Shown: positions 44,792 to 53,635, counted from the stretch's first letter. The stretch is DNA of 64,000 nt from JANNAT01 sp031384605 (GCA_031384605.1 JANNAT010000051.1:1-64000), one strand, 5' to 3'. Translations and numbers: made by a program. The notes: generated by a model not told the origin, from the letters alone.

Positions 44792-45511
44792 CTAAAAGGG
44801 CAACAAAACATCAGCCACTTGCTGGCCATAGCGGGGTTGCTGCACATCCGATATCTGGCCGCGCCCGCCATAAGAAATCTGCGCGCCTGCGATTTTGTCA
44901 TAGGTGATCTCATTCTGGCGTGAGATATCGACGGGGCGCACAAACCCCGTCACCAAAAGCGCGCGCAACTCAAAGTTCACCCGCACCTCTTGCTGGCCTT
45001 CAATCCGCAAAACCCCGTTTGGCAATTCTTCCACCACAGTGGCCGCCACCCGCAGCATCAGCTTTTCGTTGCGCGCAACAGATCCATCGCCCGAATACGT
45101 CGACGCAGAGTTGATCGCCACCGCGTCTGCACTGCTGGCCCCGTCAGGCAATTGCCCGTCAATCACCTGTGGAATGCCAAAAAGCGATGGCACCCCCATG
45201 GTTTCCTTGCCGCTGCGGCTGCGATCGGTTGAATTTTTGATCACCGCAGACTCATCGATTTCGATCACGACTGTCAAAATATCACCGCGCCGCGTGGCCC
45301 GCCTGTCGCCAAACAATGAACTGCGCCCTGCCGTCCACAAAGACGCCTGATCGCCGGGGCCTTGGGGGGCCACATCTTCGGGCAGCGGGTTAGAATACAT
45401 CGCGAAATTCTGATAACTGCCCTCCAGCGGGGTAAAGTCGGGCGCACGGCCAACTTGTTCCAGGCGCCCGCAGGCGGTAAGTGTAATTAAACATATAAAA
45501 ATCAAACGCAT
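44792..45511 (-). CDS. flgH: Flagellar L-ring lipoprotein FlgH
   Basis: The 239-residue protein has a lipobox (LTAC, Cys14). FlgH motifs: SLWTAGRSSLFGDRRATRRGDILTVVIEID, INSASTYSGDGSVARNEKLM, and near the end VRPVDISRQNEITYDKIAGAQISYGG. It forms the outer-membrane ring around the rod. The gene follows flgA with a 12-base gap in the nine-gene minus-strand operon. Confidence 0.96.
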   Translation of the reverse strand: MRLIFICLITLTACGRLEQVGRAPDFTPLEGSYQNFAMYSNPLPEDVAPQGPGDQASLWTAGRSSLFGDRRATRRGDILTVVIEIDESAVIKNSTDRSRSGKETMGVPSLFGIPQVIDGQLPDGASSADAVAINSASTYSGDGSVARNEKLMLRVAATVVEELPNGVLRIEGQQEVRVNFELRALLVTGFVRPVDISRQNEITYDKIAGAQISYGGRGQISDVQQPRYGQQVADVLLPF

Positions 45512-45523
45512 AGGGATTTTCCT

Positions 45524-45940
45524 TCACGAATTAGGACCAACACGCGCCACACCGTCTGCGCCGATTTCGGCACTGACCGTCGTGCGTGAGGCCAGGTTCA
45601 TCACCTCTATCACCGCGCCCACCCCGCCACGGGACAGCGCACGGCCTTCGGTTAGTATCGTCAAACCGCCGGCAACATAGGCCAGTGGGATGATCTGATT
45701 GCGTTCCACCAACGCACTTTTGCCCAGATCGCCGGCGCGGATCGGCCGGCCCGGATAGATCGCCACCCGCGCCTCTTGGCCAATGGCCGCAGCCGCGTCT
45801 GACAGGGCACCCGGAATATCCATCGCAACCAGCGTCATATCTTCGGCGGTAAGTTCGGTCTGCGCCCTGATCACCCGCGTGGCGACAAGGCTATCGGCCA
45901 GCGCCGGAAACGGGGCCAGTATCAACAGTATCCGCCACAT
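45524..45940 (-). CDS. flgA: FlgA-type P-ring assembly chaperone (short form)
   Basis: The 138-residue protein has a signal peptide (MWRILLILAPFPALA) and a SAF domain: VIRAQTELTAEDMTLVAMDIPGA, IYPGRPIRAGDLG, RNQIIPLAYVAGGLTILTEGRAL. It is shorter than FlgA of enteric bacteria (about 220) because the N-terminal domain is absent, a form common in this family. It assists FlgI polymerisation in the periplasm. Its start overlaps the flgG stop by one base (TGATG). Confidence 0.9.
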   Translation of the reverse strand: MWRILLILAPFPALADSLVATRVIRAQTELTAEDMTLVAMDIPGALSDAAAAIGQEARVAIYPGRPIRAGDLGKSALVERNQIIPLAYVAGGLTILTEGRALSRGGVGAVIEVMNLASRTTVSAEIGADGVARVGPNS

Positions 45941-46725
45941 CAGCGCACCTGCGTGGTGGCAGACAGCATTTGATCGGCGGCTGTGATAACCTTGGCGTTC
46001 AACTCATATCCGCGCTGCGCCTTGATCAATTCGGACACCTCGCGCACCGGATCAACGGTGCTTTCCTCAAGATAGCCTTGCCGCAACGTGCCCAAACCAT
46101 CCAGCCCCGGCGTGCCCACCAATGGCGGGCCGGACGCGGGGCTTTCCAGATAGAGGTTCGATCCCATCGCCTCCAGGCCCTTTTCGTTGGTGAATCCCAC
46201 CAGCCCGATCTGGCCCAGCAATTGCGAAGAAACCTGACCACTGAAAAACGCATAAACCTCGCCATCGGCATTGATCGTCACACTGCGGGCATCCGACGGA
46301 ATCGTCATGCCGGGGGCCACCTGATAGCCATCGGCAGTCACGATCAGCCCATCGCCCGTGCGTTTCAATGACCCATCGCGCGTATAGCCCGACGCCCCCG
46401 AGGGCAGCGTGACCTCAATATACCCCCGCCCTTCGATGGCCACATCCAGATCACCGCCGGTTTGCGCCAAAGTGCCTTGGCCCAAAACCACCGATACCGC
46501 AGAAGGCCGCACGCCCAGTCCCATTTGAATACCGGTCGGCAAAATAGACCCATCCTGCGCCGAAACCGTCCCCGGTTTGGCCAGCTGTTGATAATGCAGA
46601 TCGGCGAAATCGGCGCGCCGGGCGTTATACCCAGTGGTCGACATGTTGGCCAGATTGTTGGCCACCACATCGACCCGCATTTGTTGCGCGCTCATACCCG
46701 AGGCGGCGATTTGAAGGGCGTTCAT
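45940..46725 (-). CDS. flgG: Distal rod protein FlgG
   Basis: The 261-residue axial protein has the N-terminus MNALQIAASGMSAQQMRVDVVANNLANMSTTGYNARRADF and the C-terminal segment EVSELIKAQRGYELNAKVITAADQML, both diagnostic for FlgG. Length is as expected (about 260). It forms the distal rod inside the P- and L-rings. It lies between flgF and flgA. Confidence 0.96.
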   Translation of the reverse strand: MNALQIAASGMSAQQMRVDVVANNLANMSTTGYNARRADFADLHYQQLAKPGTVSAQDGSILPTGIQMGLGVRPSAVSVVLGQGTLAQTGGDLDVAIEGRGYIEVTLPSGASGYTRDGSLKRTGDGLIVTADGYQVAPGMTIPSDARSVTINADGEVYAFFSGQVSSQLLGQIGLVGFTNEKGLEAMGSNLYLESPASGPPLVGTPGLDGLGTLRQGYLEESTVDPVREVSELIKAQRGYELNAKVITAADQMLSATTQVR

Positions 46726-46734
46726 CGTGGTTTC

Positions 46735-47445
46735 CTATCGGCCAAGGGTTTCAACAACGGCGCGCACGCGCTTATCTTCTTGATCCATAAAGCTTTGTCC
46801 CAATTCATAGGCGCGCTGCACTTCGATCATCCGGGCGATTTCCATCACCGGGTTGACGTTGCTGTCTTCCAGATAGCCCTGCAGAATGGTACCCTGATCG
46901 GTGGGCTCCATATCTGCGGCCGAAAACATCGTGCCGGCCTGATGTTGCAACGTCAGCGGATCACTGGGCTGCCACAGCCCGATGCGCGCAACAGGCGCCC
47001 CATCGGCAGAAACCGTGCCGTCTTGCGCCACCGCCACCGACCGCGCAGTTGGGGGCACGAATACCGGCGCACCCCCCTGATCCAGCAGGCGGTAGCCGTC
47101 ATTGGTCATCAACTCGCCCGCGGCTGACGGTGTGAAATTGCCCGCCCGCGTCAGCCGTTCGCCTTGCGGCGTCTCAACCAGGAAGAACCCATCGCCTTGA
47201 ATGGCAAAATCAAACGCGGCCCCGGTCTGGCTGATCCCGGCTTGGGTCAGATCCACCACGCGCCCGGACGCATGCGCCATCGACAGCGACGGCCCCGTAT
47301 CCATTCGGGCCACGTATTCCTCAAACACAACGCCCTCGCGCCGGAACCCCGATGTGGAAATATTGGCGATGTTGTTGGCCACTACCTGCATTTCGCGCAT
47401 CAAACCCGATTGCCGGGTCAGCGCCGTATATCCTGCGGCGTCCAT
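46735..47445 (-). CDS. flgF: Proximal rod protein FlgF
   Basis: The 236-residue protein starts MDAAGYTALTRQSGLMREMQVVANNIANISTSGFRREG. It continues with the FQIQGDGFF-like block (FDFAIQGDGFFLVETPQGERLTR) and ends with the axial helix MIEVQRAYELGQSFMDQEDKRV. FlgF is a rod component below FlgG. Its ATG directly follows the fliQ stop. Confidence 0.95.
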   Translation of the reverse strand: MDAAGYTALTRQSGLMREMQVVANNIANISTSGFRREGVVFEEYVARMDTGPSLSMAHASGRVVDLTQAGISQTGAAFDFAIQGDGFFLVETPQGERLTRAGNFTPSAAGELMTNDGYRLLDQGGAPVFVPPTARSVAVAQDGTVSADGAPVARIGLWQPSDPLTLQHQAGTMFSAADMEPTDQGTILQGYLEDSNVNPVMEIARMIEVQRAYELGQSFMDQEDKRVRAVVETLGR

Positions 47446-47712
47446 CTAAACCCCCGCAATCAAAGGGATAATCTGGTCAGTGAAAAATGAAACCAGCGTG
47501 GCCGTCATGAAACTCATCGACACCCAGAACACCACCAGCATTGCGCCAACTTTGGGCACAAACGTCAGCGTCATTTCCTGAATCGATGTCAGCGCCTGAA
47601 ACAACCCGACAACCACCCCCGCCACCAGCGCCACCACCAGCAACGGGGCCGACATGATCACCGCCGCCCACAGGCCTTGGCGCAAAACATCATAAATCAT
47701 CTGCTCGGTCAT
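47446..47712 (-). CDS. fliQ: Flagellar export gate protein FliQ
   Basis: The 88-residue protein has two membrane helices and the FliQ signatures LWAAVIMSAPLLVVALVAGVVVGLFQALTSIQEMTLTFVPK. It joins FliP and FliR in the gate. Its start overlaps fliE by four bases and it ends directly before flgF. Confidence 0.96.
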   Translation of the reverse strand: MTEQMIYDVLRQGLWAAVIMSAPLLVVALVAGVVVGLFQALTSIQEMTLTFVPKVGAMLVVFWVSMSFMTATLVSFFTDQIIPLIAGV

Positions 47713-47999
47713 ACCGGCATCCTCAGGATTTCCTGATACGCCTCGACCACTTTGTCGCGCACGGTTGCCACGGTTTCGACGGCCAGTTGCGATGACGCCA
47801 AGGCTTGCACCAAGGCATGCGGATCGGCCCCCCCCGTCATCGCCGAACGCGCGGTTTGTTCGCCCTGCGCCAAGGTTTCGGCAAACCGCCCGACAAATTG
47901 CGCGAACCCGGATTCCGCGGCACTTGGTTGCGGTGACGGCGCCGCCGCCGTTCGGGCTGCCGCATAGGATTGGGCCGCAAGAGAAGCTTTAACATCCAT
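47709..47999 (-). CDS. fliE: MS-ring/rod junction protein FliE
   Basis: The 96-residue protein has an Ala-rich N-terminus and the FliE C-terminal motif HALVQALASSQLAVETVATVRDKVVEAYQEILRMPV, with the typical ending EAYQEILRMPV. FliE joins the MS ring to the proximal rod. It lies between flgC and fliQ. Confidence 0.95.
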   Translation of the reverse strand: MDVKASLAAQSYAAARTAAAPSPQPSAAESGFAQFVGRFAETLAQGEQTARSAMTGGADPHALVQALASSQLAVETVATVRDKVVEAYQEILRMPV

Positions 48000-48010
48000 T
48001 CTGGATTTCC

Positions 48011-48391
48011 TTACCTGCGCAGCAGATCAAACAGGCTTTGCGTCATCTGCCGCGCCTGATCGAACATTTTCAAATTGGCCTCGTAACTGCGCTGGGCTTC
48101 GCGCGCGTCGGCGATTTCGATCACCAGATCGACGTTTGACCCATCATAATTGCCCGACGCATCAGCCAGCGGATTGCCCGGATCATAGATACTGGTCAGC
48201 GGGCTTTGATCCAGTTGCACGCGGGTGGTTTCCACCAAACCGCTGTCCATCGCCGCCTGAAACCCAATCACTTTACGTCGATATCCGGGTGTGTCTGCAT
48301 TGGCGATGTTTTCCGACACATGCTGCAATCGCGCGGCTTGCGATTCCATGCCAGAGGCGGCGAAGGATAAAGAGGCTAATAAATCAGACAT
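48011..48391 (-). CDS. flgC: Proximal rod protein FlgC
   Basis: The 126-residue axial protein begins LASLSFAASGMESQAARLQHVSENIANADTPGYRRK and ends EIADAREAQRSYEANLKMFDQARQM, as FlgC does. Length is close to the usual 130-140. It follows flgB with a gap of about 12 bases. Confidence 0.95.
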   Translation of the reverse strand: MSDLLASLSFAASGMESQAARLQHVSENIANADTPGYRRKVIGFQAAMDSGLVETTRVQLDQSPLTSIYDPGNPLADASGNYDGSNVDLVIEIADAREAQRSYEANLKMFDQARQMTQSLFDLLRR

Positions 48392-48403
48392 TTACCGAAC
48401 CCC

Positions 48404-48784
48404 CTACCGCGACCGGCCAAGCGCGGCGCGGATGATGTCAGAGGTATTGCGATAAATCGCCAAAGCCATTTCGTGATCTTGCCGCACACCGGCGGCCTTG
48501 ACCATTTCTTGTTCCAGCGACACCGAATTTCCATTCGGCGCGCCGGTGTTTTTGTCGCGCCGCACCAGGGGTTCCATCAGGCTGTCGCCCGCGTTCGCAT
48601 GCCCGGGCCGCGTTGTGCGCATTCCCCCCGCCTCTGCATAGCTTTCGGCAAAGGACGGCATGTCCATCGCCTTATATCCCGGCGTATCGGCATTGGCGAC
48701 GTTCCGGGCAATCACACCCATGCGCGCCCCGGCCTGCGATGCCATTGTCTGCGCCATTCTGGTCAGCTCTAGTTTTTCAAACAT
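48404..48784 (-). CDS. flgB: Proximal rod protein FlgB
   Basis: The 126-residue protein starts at the ATG at 48784 (MFEKLELTRMAQTMASQAG); an upstream in-frame codon is possible but a GGGAGAA site precedes 48784. It shows the rod motif IARNVANADTPGYKAMDMPSF and the C-terminal EMVKAAGVRQDHEMALAIYRNTSDIIR. First gene of the nine-gene minus-strand operon, divergent from fliI across 84 bp. Confidence 0.94.
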   Translation of the reverse strand: MFEKLELTRMAQTMASQAGARMGVIARNVANADTPGYKAMDMPSFAESYAEAGGMRTTRPGHANAGDSLMEPLVRRDKNTGAPNGNSVSLEQEMVKAAGVRQDHEMALAIYRNTSDIIRAALGRSR

Positions 48785-48868
48785 CGGGGCTTCTCCCTCG
48801 ATCCACTTCACCAAGCCTTAAGGGTGATTCCTTTAGAAAGGGTAAGCAAAGAACAAAGAGTGATTCTA

Positions 48869-50176
48869 ATGAGCGGTATTTTTGATGGATTGCTTGCAGA
48901 AATCAGCAATGTGCAGGTGTCGCGGGCCGTTGGCCGCGTGGCCGACGTGGCGCGCGGCACGGTGCAAGTAACGGGTCTGCAGGCCAGCGCGTGCTTGGGC
49001 GACCGCGTCTTGATCGGCGGCACTTTGGGCGGCGAAGTGCTGCGTATCGGGGCGCATGGCGTGCAGGTGTTGCCCGATGGCCCCGCCGATGGCCTGGCTT
49101 TGGGGGCCGAAGTGGCGCTGGTTGGCGCGTCCGGCCTTGCGCCTGATGATGCCTGGATCGGCCGGATCATTGATCCCTATGGCCGCCCGATGGATGATCG
49201 CCCGCTGTTTCGCGGCCCGGTTCTGCGCAGCCTGATGGCTGATGCCCCGCCTGCCTCACAGCGCAGACGGCTGGGCGCGCGAATGTCTACCGGCGTGGCG
49301 GTGTTTGACACGCTGTTGCCGATTGTGCAGGGCCAGCGGATTGGCCTGTTTGCAGGGTCAGGCGTTGGCAAATCATCGCTGCTGGCCAAGTTTGCGCGTG
49401 GCGTGCAGGCCGATGTTGTGGTTATCGCGCTGATTGGCGAGCGGGGCCGCGAGTTGCGCGAATTTGTTGAACGGGTGCTGGGACCGGATGGCATGCGCCG
49501 GTCGGTGATCATCGCCGCCACCTCTGATCAATCTGCCCTGTCGCGCCGCCGCTGTGCGATGGCCGCGATGGCGGTGGCGGAACATTTCCGCGATCAGGGG
49601 CTGCATGTGCTGTATCTGGCAGATTCGATTACCCGCTTTGCCGAAGCCCACCGCGAAGTGGCCCTTGCGGCGGGCGAATCTGCCAGTCTGCGGGGCTTTC
49701 CGCCGTCGGTGTCGCAGGCGATCATGTCTTTGGCCGAACGGGCGGGTCCGGGGCCGGAAGGCGCAGGCGATATAACCGCCGTTTTCACCGTTCTGGTGGC
49801 CGGGTCAGACATGGATGAACCGATTGCCGATATTTTGCGTGGCGTTCTGGATGGCCATGTGGTGATGGACCGTAAAATTGCCGAACGGGGCAGGTATCCG
49901 GCGATTGATTTACTGCGGTCGGTGTCACGCAGCCTGCCGCAGGCGGCAACGGTTGATGAAAACGCACTGATCGGGCAAGCCCGTCATTTGTTGGGGGCGT
50001 GGGATCGGGCCGAAATGATGGTGCAAGCCGGGCTTTATGCCAAAGGGTCAGACCCCGTCGTTGATGCCGCCATAAAGGTTTGGCCCGCTTTGGATGCGTT
50101 TCTGGCCGAAGACGCCCCCGCCGATGGTGTGCCCGGCAGTTTTCGGCGGTTGGCGGCCGCATTGGCAATCAGCTAA
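48869..50176 (+). CDS. fliI: Flagellar export ATPase FliI
   Basis: The 435-residue RecA-type ATPase has Walker A GSGVGKSS (about 163-170), Walker B in GLHVLYLADSITRFAEAHREVALAAGE, and the export-ATPase block RRLGARMSTGVAVFDTLLPIVQGQRIG. It starts at the ATG at 48869, in agreement with the usual N-terminus; an upstream ATG at 48824 would add 15 unlikely residues. It forms the ATPase ring with FliH and FliJ. It stands alone on its strand, between flgB and DUF1217. Confidence 0.95.
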   Translation: MSGIFDGLLAEISNVQVSRAVGRVADVARGTVQVTGLQASACLGDRVLIGGTLGGEVLRIGAHGVQVLPDGPADGLALGAEVALVGASGLAPDDAWIGRIIDPYGRPMDDRPLFRGPVLRSLMADAPPASQRRRLGARMSTGVAVFDTLLPIVQGQRIGLFAGSGVGKSSLLAKFARGVQADVVVIALIGERGRELREFVERVLGPDGMRRSVIIAATSDQSALSRRRCAMAAMAVAEHFRDQGLHVLYLADSITRFAEAHREVALAAGESASLRGFPPSVSQAIMSLAERAGPGPEGAGDITAVFTVLVAGSDMDEPIADILRGVLDGHVVMDRKIAERGRYPAIDLLRSVSRSLPQAATVDENALIGQARHLLGAWDRAEMMVQAGLYAKGSDPVVDAAIKVWPALDAFLAEDAPADGVPGSFRRLAAALAIS

Positions 50177-50186
50177 CGGTTTAGGA

Positions 50187-51008
50187 TCAGGCAAACCGGT
50201 TCCTTGACGTCGCAACTGCCTGTTGCATCAGTTGCAGGGCGGAATTGCCGCTGCCCGATTGGGCAAAACTGTCAGCCTCGGATCGCAGTAAAAACCGTCG
50301 CAAAAGCCCATCAACTGCGGCGGGGTCGCTGAATTGGGCCATGGCATCGCTGCCCAGTTGCGCGCGGGCTTTTTCTTTGAACGCGCCAAGCTGCTGGTCA
50401 AGATCCAGCGCACCCAATCCGGCAGGCAGGCCCAGCGCCTTTTCAAACACCCGGCGCAGCCCGGTATTGCCCATCACCGAAAACCACTTCGCCGTCTCTG
50501 TGCTGCCAGCTTTGGTTGCTATCGCGGGCAATTCGCGCTGCAGGTTCAGGGCAAGCCGCATATCGGGGTTTTGCTCACCCACAGCCACTTCGAACTGTCG
50601 TGCTTGATAGGCTGCCAAGATCTTGTCGGGAAAGGTCGAAACCTTGGTTGCGGGGATTTTGAAATCACCAAACCCAAATGTCGCGGACAGTTTTTGATAC
50701 TGTTTGTCCGCCAAACGGTTGGCCAGCGTGCCGGTTTTCAGTGTGCCATCCTCCAGCACCTTGCGGATGAAAAACTTGTTGTTGATATCACTGTCCAGCC
50801 CAAACGCACCAAGTGCCACGCGCAGCAACCGCCGATCATTGACCAATTGTTCGGCGGTGTCGATTTTCCCGATTGAGGCGCGAAAGTAATCTTCATCGCG
50901 TTTGATGGCGCTTGATCCGGCGAAAGCGGCGGTTTGCGCGGGCATCGTGCGTTTCAAAAACGCCCATCCCGCATATCCGCCCAAAGGAATCGCCGGGGCA
51001 AAAGTCAT
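50187..51008 (-). CDS. DUF1217 protein of the flagellar cluster
   Basis: The 273-residue soluble protein opens GGYAGWAFLKRTMPAQTAAFAGSSAIKRDEDYFRASIGKIDTAEQLVNDRRLL-like and has several repeats of the form R.ALGAFGLDSDINNKFFIRKVLEDGT. These mark DUF1217, a family found in alphaproteobacterial flagellar loci without established function. It is coupled to flbT by an ATGA overlap, so it is made together with FlaF and FlbT and may act in flagellin handling. Confidence 0.85.
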   Translation of the reverse strand: MTFAPAIPLGGYAGWAFLKRTMPAQTAAFAGSSAIKRDEDYFRASIGKIDTAEQLVNDRRLLRVALGAFGLDSDINNKFFIRKVLEDGTLKTGTLANRLADKQYQKLSATFGFGDFKIPATKVSTFPDKILAAYQARQFEVAVGEQNPDMRLALNLQRELPAIATKAGSTETAKWFSVMGNTGLRRVFEKALGLPAGLGALDLDQQLGAFKEKARAQLGSDAMAQFSDPAAVDGLLRRFLLRSEADSFAQSGSGNSALQLMQQAVATSRNRFA

Positions 51009-51412
51009 GATGCGCGCGCCGCCGCGAAAAGCCGTTCCTCGCGCGGCAAAAGACCCCGCAGGGATTTCAACGCCTGATAATGCTGATCTTCCAGAACAAA
51101 TGCCGTGGCTTGCGACAACAAGGTGCGGCTGTCAAAATCGGTCAGAACCTGACTTAGCTGTTCGATCCCGCGCAGCAATTGCAGCCGCGCATCGGCCGCC
51201 GCAATATCGCCCGACAGCACCGTTTGCGCGATATAGCAGACGCGGCGCACCGGGGTGTTCACCTCTTCGGGATGGATCGCATCGCGCAGCCGTAAGATAT
51301 GGGCATTGGGCGTCATGATGGCCAGCCGGGATCGCTTTTCACCGTTTTCGATCACGGCCCCGTTGATCAGCACCCGTTCATGGGGCCCCAGTTTCAGAAC
51401 CAATCCTGTCAT
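51005..51412 (-). CDS. flbT: Flagellin expression regulator FlbT
   Basis: The 135-residue protein starts MTGLVLKLGPHERVLINGAVIENGEKRSRL, the FlbT signature. FlbT binds the flagellin mRNA leader and represses its translation until the hook is complete, as shown in Caulobacter. It overlaps flaF by ATGA upstream and DUF1217 downstream. The flagellin gene lies about 100 bp before this operon, and its leader holds an inverted repeat (53467-53482). Confidence 0.95.
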   Translation of the reverse strand: MTGLVLKLGPHERVLINGAVIENGEKRSRLAIMTPNAHILRLRDAIHPEEVNTPVRRVCYIAQTVLSGDIAAADARLQLLRGIEQLSQVLTDFDSRTLLSQATAFVLEDQHYQALKSLRGLLPREERLFAAARAS

Positions 51413-51789
51413 GCCACACCGCCATCGCCGCGCAGGCCGCGCATGACGGCGGTGTTGATATCCACCAATACCTCAATAGACGCACCATCGTCGCGGACCG
51501 CCCGGCTGTGTTTGGCGGTGAATTCATACAGATAAAACAGCTGTGCGCGCAGTTTTGCGGGCAGGCCATTGCTGGATTCGGCCACATCGGCCGCCAGAAC
51601 CGACCAAAGCCGAAGGTTATCGTCCAGCGCCGTCAGCATCGCCGCATAGTTGGTGCGGCGCTGGGCCCAGGCGGCGGACAATCGTTGCGTGATCCGGGCC
51701 AGCAGATCGTATTCAAGCGCACGCGGCGTTTTCTGCGGGGCTTCGGGGCGTGAATAGGCGCTGCGCACGGCCATAGATTGGGCTGTCAC
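51409..51789 (-). CDS. flaF: Flagellin synthesis regulator FlaF
   Basis: The 126-residue helical protein has the FlaF pattern AYSRPEAPQKTPRALEYDLLARITQRL and LWSVLAADVAESSNGLPAKLRAQLFYLYEFTAKHS. FlaF acts opposite FlbT, promoting flagellin production and export. First gene of the flaF-flbT-DUF1217 unit, downstream of flagellin on the same strand. Confidence 0.94.
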   Translation of the reverse strand: MTAQSMAVRSAYSRPEAPQKTPRALEYDLLARITQRLSAAWAQRRTNYAAMLTALDDNLRLWSVLAADVAESSNGLPAKLRAQLFYLYEFTAKHSRAVRDDGASIEVLVDINTAVMRGLRGDGGVA

Positions 51790-51855
51790 ATCATTTCCTT
51801 CCTGGAAATTGGGGCTTGGGGAGAGGTGTCTTGGACGGGGCCGTCAGGTGGGGTT

Positions 51856-51879
51856 GGCCGGAAGGTTTCCCCTCCAGCC
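51856..51879 (-). terminator. Strong hairpin just after the flagellin stop (GAAA tetraloop)
   Basis: Read on the minus strand, GGCTGGAGGG pairs over ten positions (two G-T wobbles) with CCTTCCGGCC around the stable loop GAAA. It begins eight bases after the flagellin stop codon. No U-run follows, so it may act as an mRNA 3'-end stabiliser or attenuator between flagellin and flaF rather than a classical terminator. Confidence 0.5.
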
Positions 51880-51886
51880 AAAGGCG

Positions 51887-53419
51887 TTACCGGAACAGCG
51901 CCAGAATGTTCTGCGGCGCCTGGTTGGCAATCGAAAGCGATTGCGTGGCCAGCTGTTGTTGCACCTGCAGCGCCTGCAACCGCGCCGAGGTTTCCTCCAT
52001 ATCCGCGTCCACCATAGACCCAATACCGGCCTTCAGCGCATCCGACAGTTTGCCCACGAAATCGCTTTGAATTTCGATCCGCTTTTGGGCCGAACCAAAC
52101 TCTGCCGCCGCGTTGATCGACCGCCCGATCATGGTTTCAATGTTCGACAACGCTGATTTGGCACCCGCTGTCGTTTTGACATCAATCGCGTCCAATCCAA
52201 ACAGGCCGCCAGACGCTTTGCCACCAGCATTGCCAGTGCTTGAAAGAACAAGGCTGGATGAACCTGTGCCATCATTGTCGATGTTCAGCGTCCATTGACC
52301 TGATGTTGCGTCCTGGGTCACTTTTGTTGACACCCCCGGCTTGCCTGCGGAATCTATGGCCACTTTCAGGCCGCGCGCGACGTCTTGCATTGTCTCATTT
52401 TTGCCAGCGATATAGTTGTAGGACGCATTGCCAACAGTTGCTTTATAGCTGTCACCTTCGGCCACGTTTGCCGCCGTTGAAAAATCAATCTCTTCGCCGC
52501 GTTGACGGATTGTGGATGCTGCCGCTGTGTTTGCCCCCGATGGGGCCGCGCCGTTAACGGCAGTGATTGCAGATGTGCCGCCCGCTGACACAGATGTCTG
52601 TGCAACGGTCAACTCCTCAAACGCCCGGGTTGAGGTGATCGTTAAGACACCCGCCGAATTTGTGGCGGTTATGCCGGCTAAGCCCAAAGCATTGATCTTT
52701 CCAGCAAAGGCCGTTGCAATGTCTGTAACCGACGCACCGGCTGCAGTGTGCGATACCGAAACACCGGCAACTGTCAGGTTGGCCGTATCGTTTGCCGCCC
52801 AGGTGGACGCAAATGTAACGTCTGCGGTTTTGCCCGCCGAGGATACCGCAGTTGCACCATTCTGCACCACTGCATTTGCCGCCAGTGACGTGCCCGTGCC
52901 GTAAGTGCCTGCTGCCGTTGTCAAATCCTGCCGCGCCACTTTGATATTCGATGCAGCCACGTTGCCATTGCCGGACCGATCCAATGACGCCAACACTTCA
53001 ACATCATCCGTGCCACTGATCATGTTCAGCCCGTTGAACTGTGCTGCGCCAACGACGGTGGCGATTTGATCGCGCAGCACGGTGATGTCAGTTTGAATTT
53101 TGCTGCGATCCACGTTTTGCTGCTGTGATGCGACGATCTTTCCCTTAATTTCGGTCAGCAAATCAGTAACTGATTCCGACGCTTGCCGTGCCACCGAAAT
53201 AGTCGACGATCCCAAGGCAAGGCTGTCGGAAATGCCCTTGAACCCCTTCACATCCGATTCCATCACTTTGGAAATCGCCCAGACGGCGGCGTTGTCTTTG
53301 GCGTTGGAAATCGACTTACCTGTCGAGATTTCGGATTGGGTTTTACCCATATTCATGTTGATGCTTTTCATGGTCTGCAGCGCAACCATGGCACTGGTGT
53401 TGGTCAATAGAGACGACAT
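51887..53419 (-). CDS. fliC: Flagellin
   Basis: The 510-residue flagellin has a D0/D1 N-terminus (SSLLTNTSAMVALQTMKSINMNMGKTQSEISTGK) and C-terminus (RIEIQSDFVGKLSDALKAGIGSMVDADMEE...LATQSLSIANQAPQNIL). The middle part (about residues 165-390) is Ala/Thr/Val-rich with no close flagellin pattern and forms enlarged D2/D3 domains. It is larger than many Rhodobacteraceae flagellins (about 270-430). It is the only flagellin in the window. The leader (53420-53635) holds an inverted repeat near the ribosome site, and flaF-flbT follow. Confidence 0.95.
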   Translation of the reverse strand: MSSLLTNTSAMVALQTMKSINMNMGKTQSEISTGKSISNAKDNAAVWAISKVMESDVKGFKGISDSLALGSSTISVARQASESVTDLLTEIKGKIVASQQQNVDRSKIQTDITVLRDQIATVVGAAQFNGLNMISGTDDVEVLASLDRSGNGNVAASNIKVARQDLTTAAGTYGTGTSLAANAVVQNGATAVSSAGKTADVTFASTWAANDTANLTVAGVSVSHTAAGASVTDIATAFAGKINALGLAGITATNSAGVLTITSTRAFEELTVAQTSVSAGGTSAITAVNGAAPSGANTAAASTIRQRGEEIDFSTAANVAEGDSYKATVGNASYNYIAGKNETMQDVARGLKVAIDSAGKPGVSTKVTQDATSGQWTLNIDNDGTGSSSLVLSSTGNAGGKASGGLFGLDAIDVKTTAGAKSALSNIETMIGRSINAAAEFGSAQKRIEIQSDFVGKLSDALKAGIGSMVDADMEETSARLQALQVQQQLATQSLSIANQAPQNILALFR

Positions 53420-53466
53420 ATTCCGTTTCCTTCACGTTTCGCCGACGCTTTGCGCGGCATGTTTAA

Positions 53467-53482
53467 GCCATCAGGCGATGGC
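53467..53482 (-). promoter_or_regulatory. Inverted repeat in the flagellin mRNA leader
   Basis: GCCATC-GCCT-GATGGC (minus strand) is a perfect 6-bp stem with a four-base loop, about 48 bases before the flagellin start codon. FlbT is known to bind flagellin leader RNA, and flbT is encoded nearby, so this hairpin is a candidate target. A link is inferred from position alone. Confidence 0.35.
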
Positions 53483-53635
53483 ACAAAGGCCGTTCTAAGC
53501 GATGCGTCGGGGGGCTATCCCTGATGCGCCACCCCGTCGTGGGATGCAGGGCCATCAAGCCGTCATAGGTTCTAAGACATTGCTAATAGCGGGCCGACGG
53601 CGGCGATTTCTGTTCCAAGAATTTGAAGAAAACTT

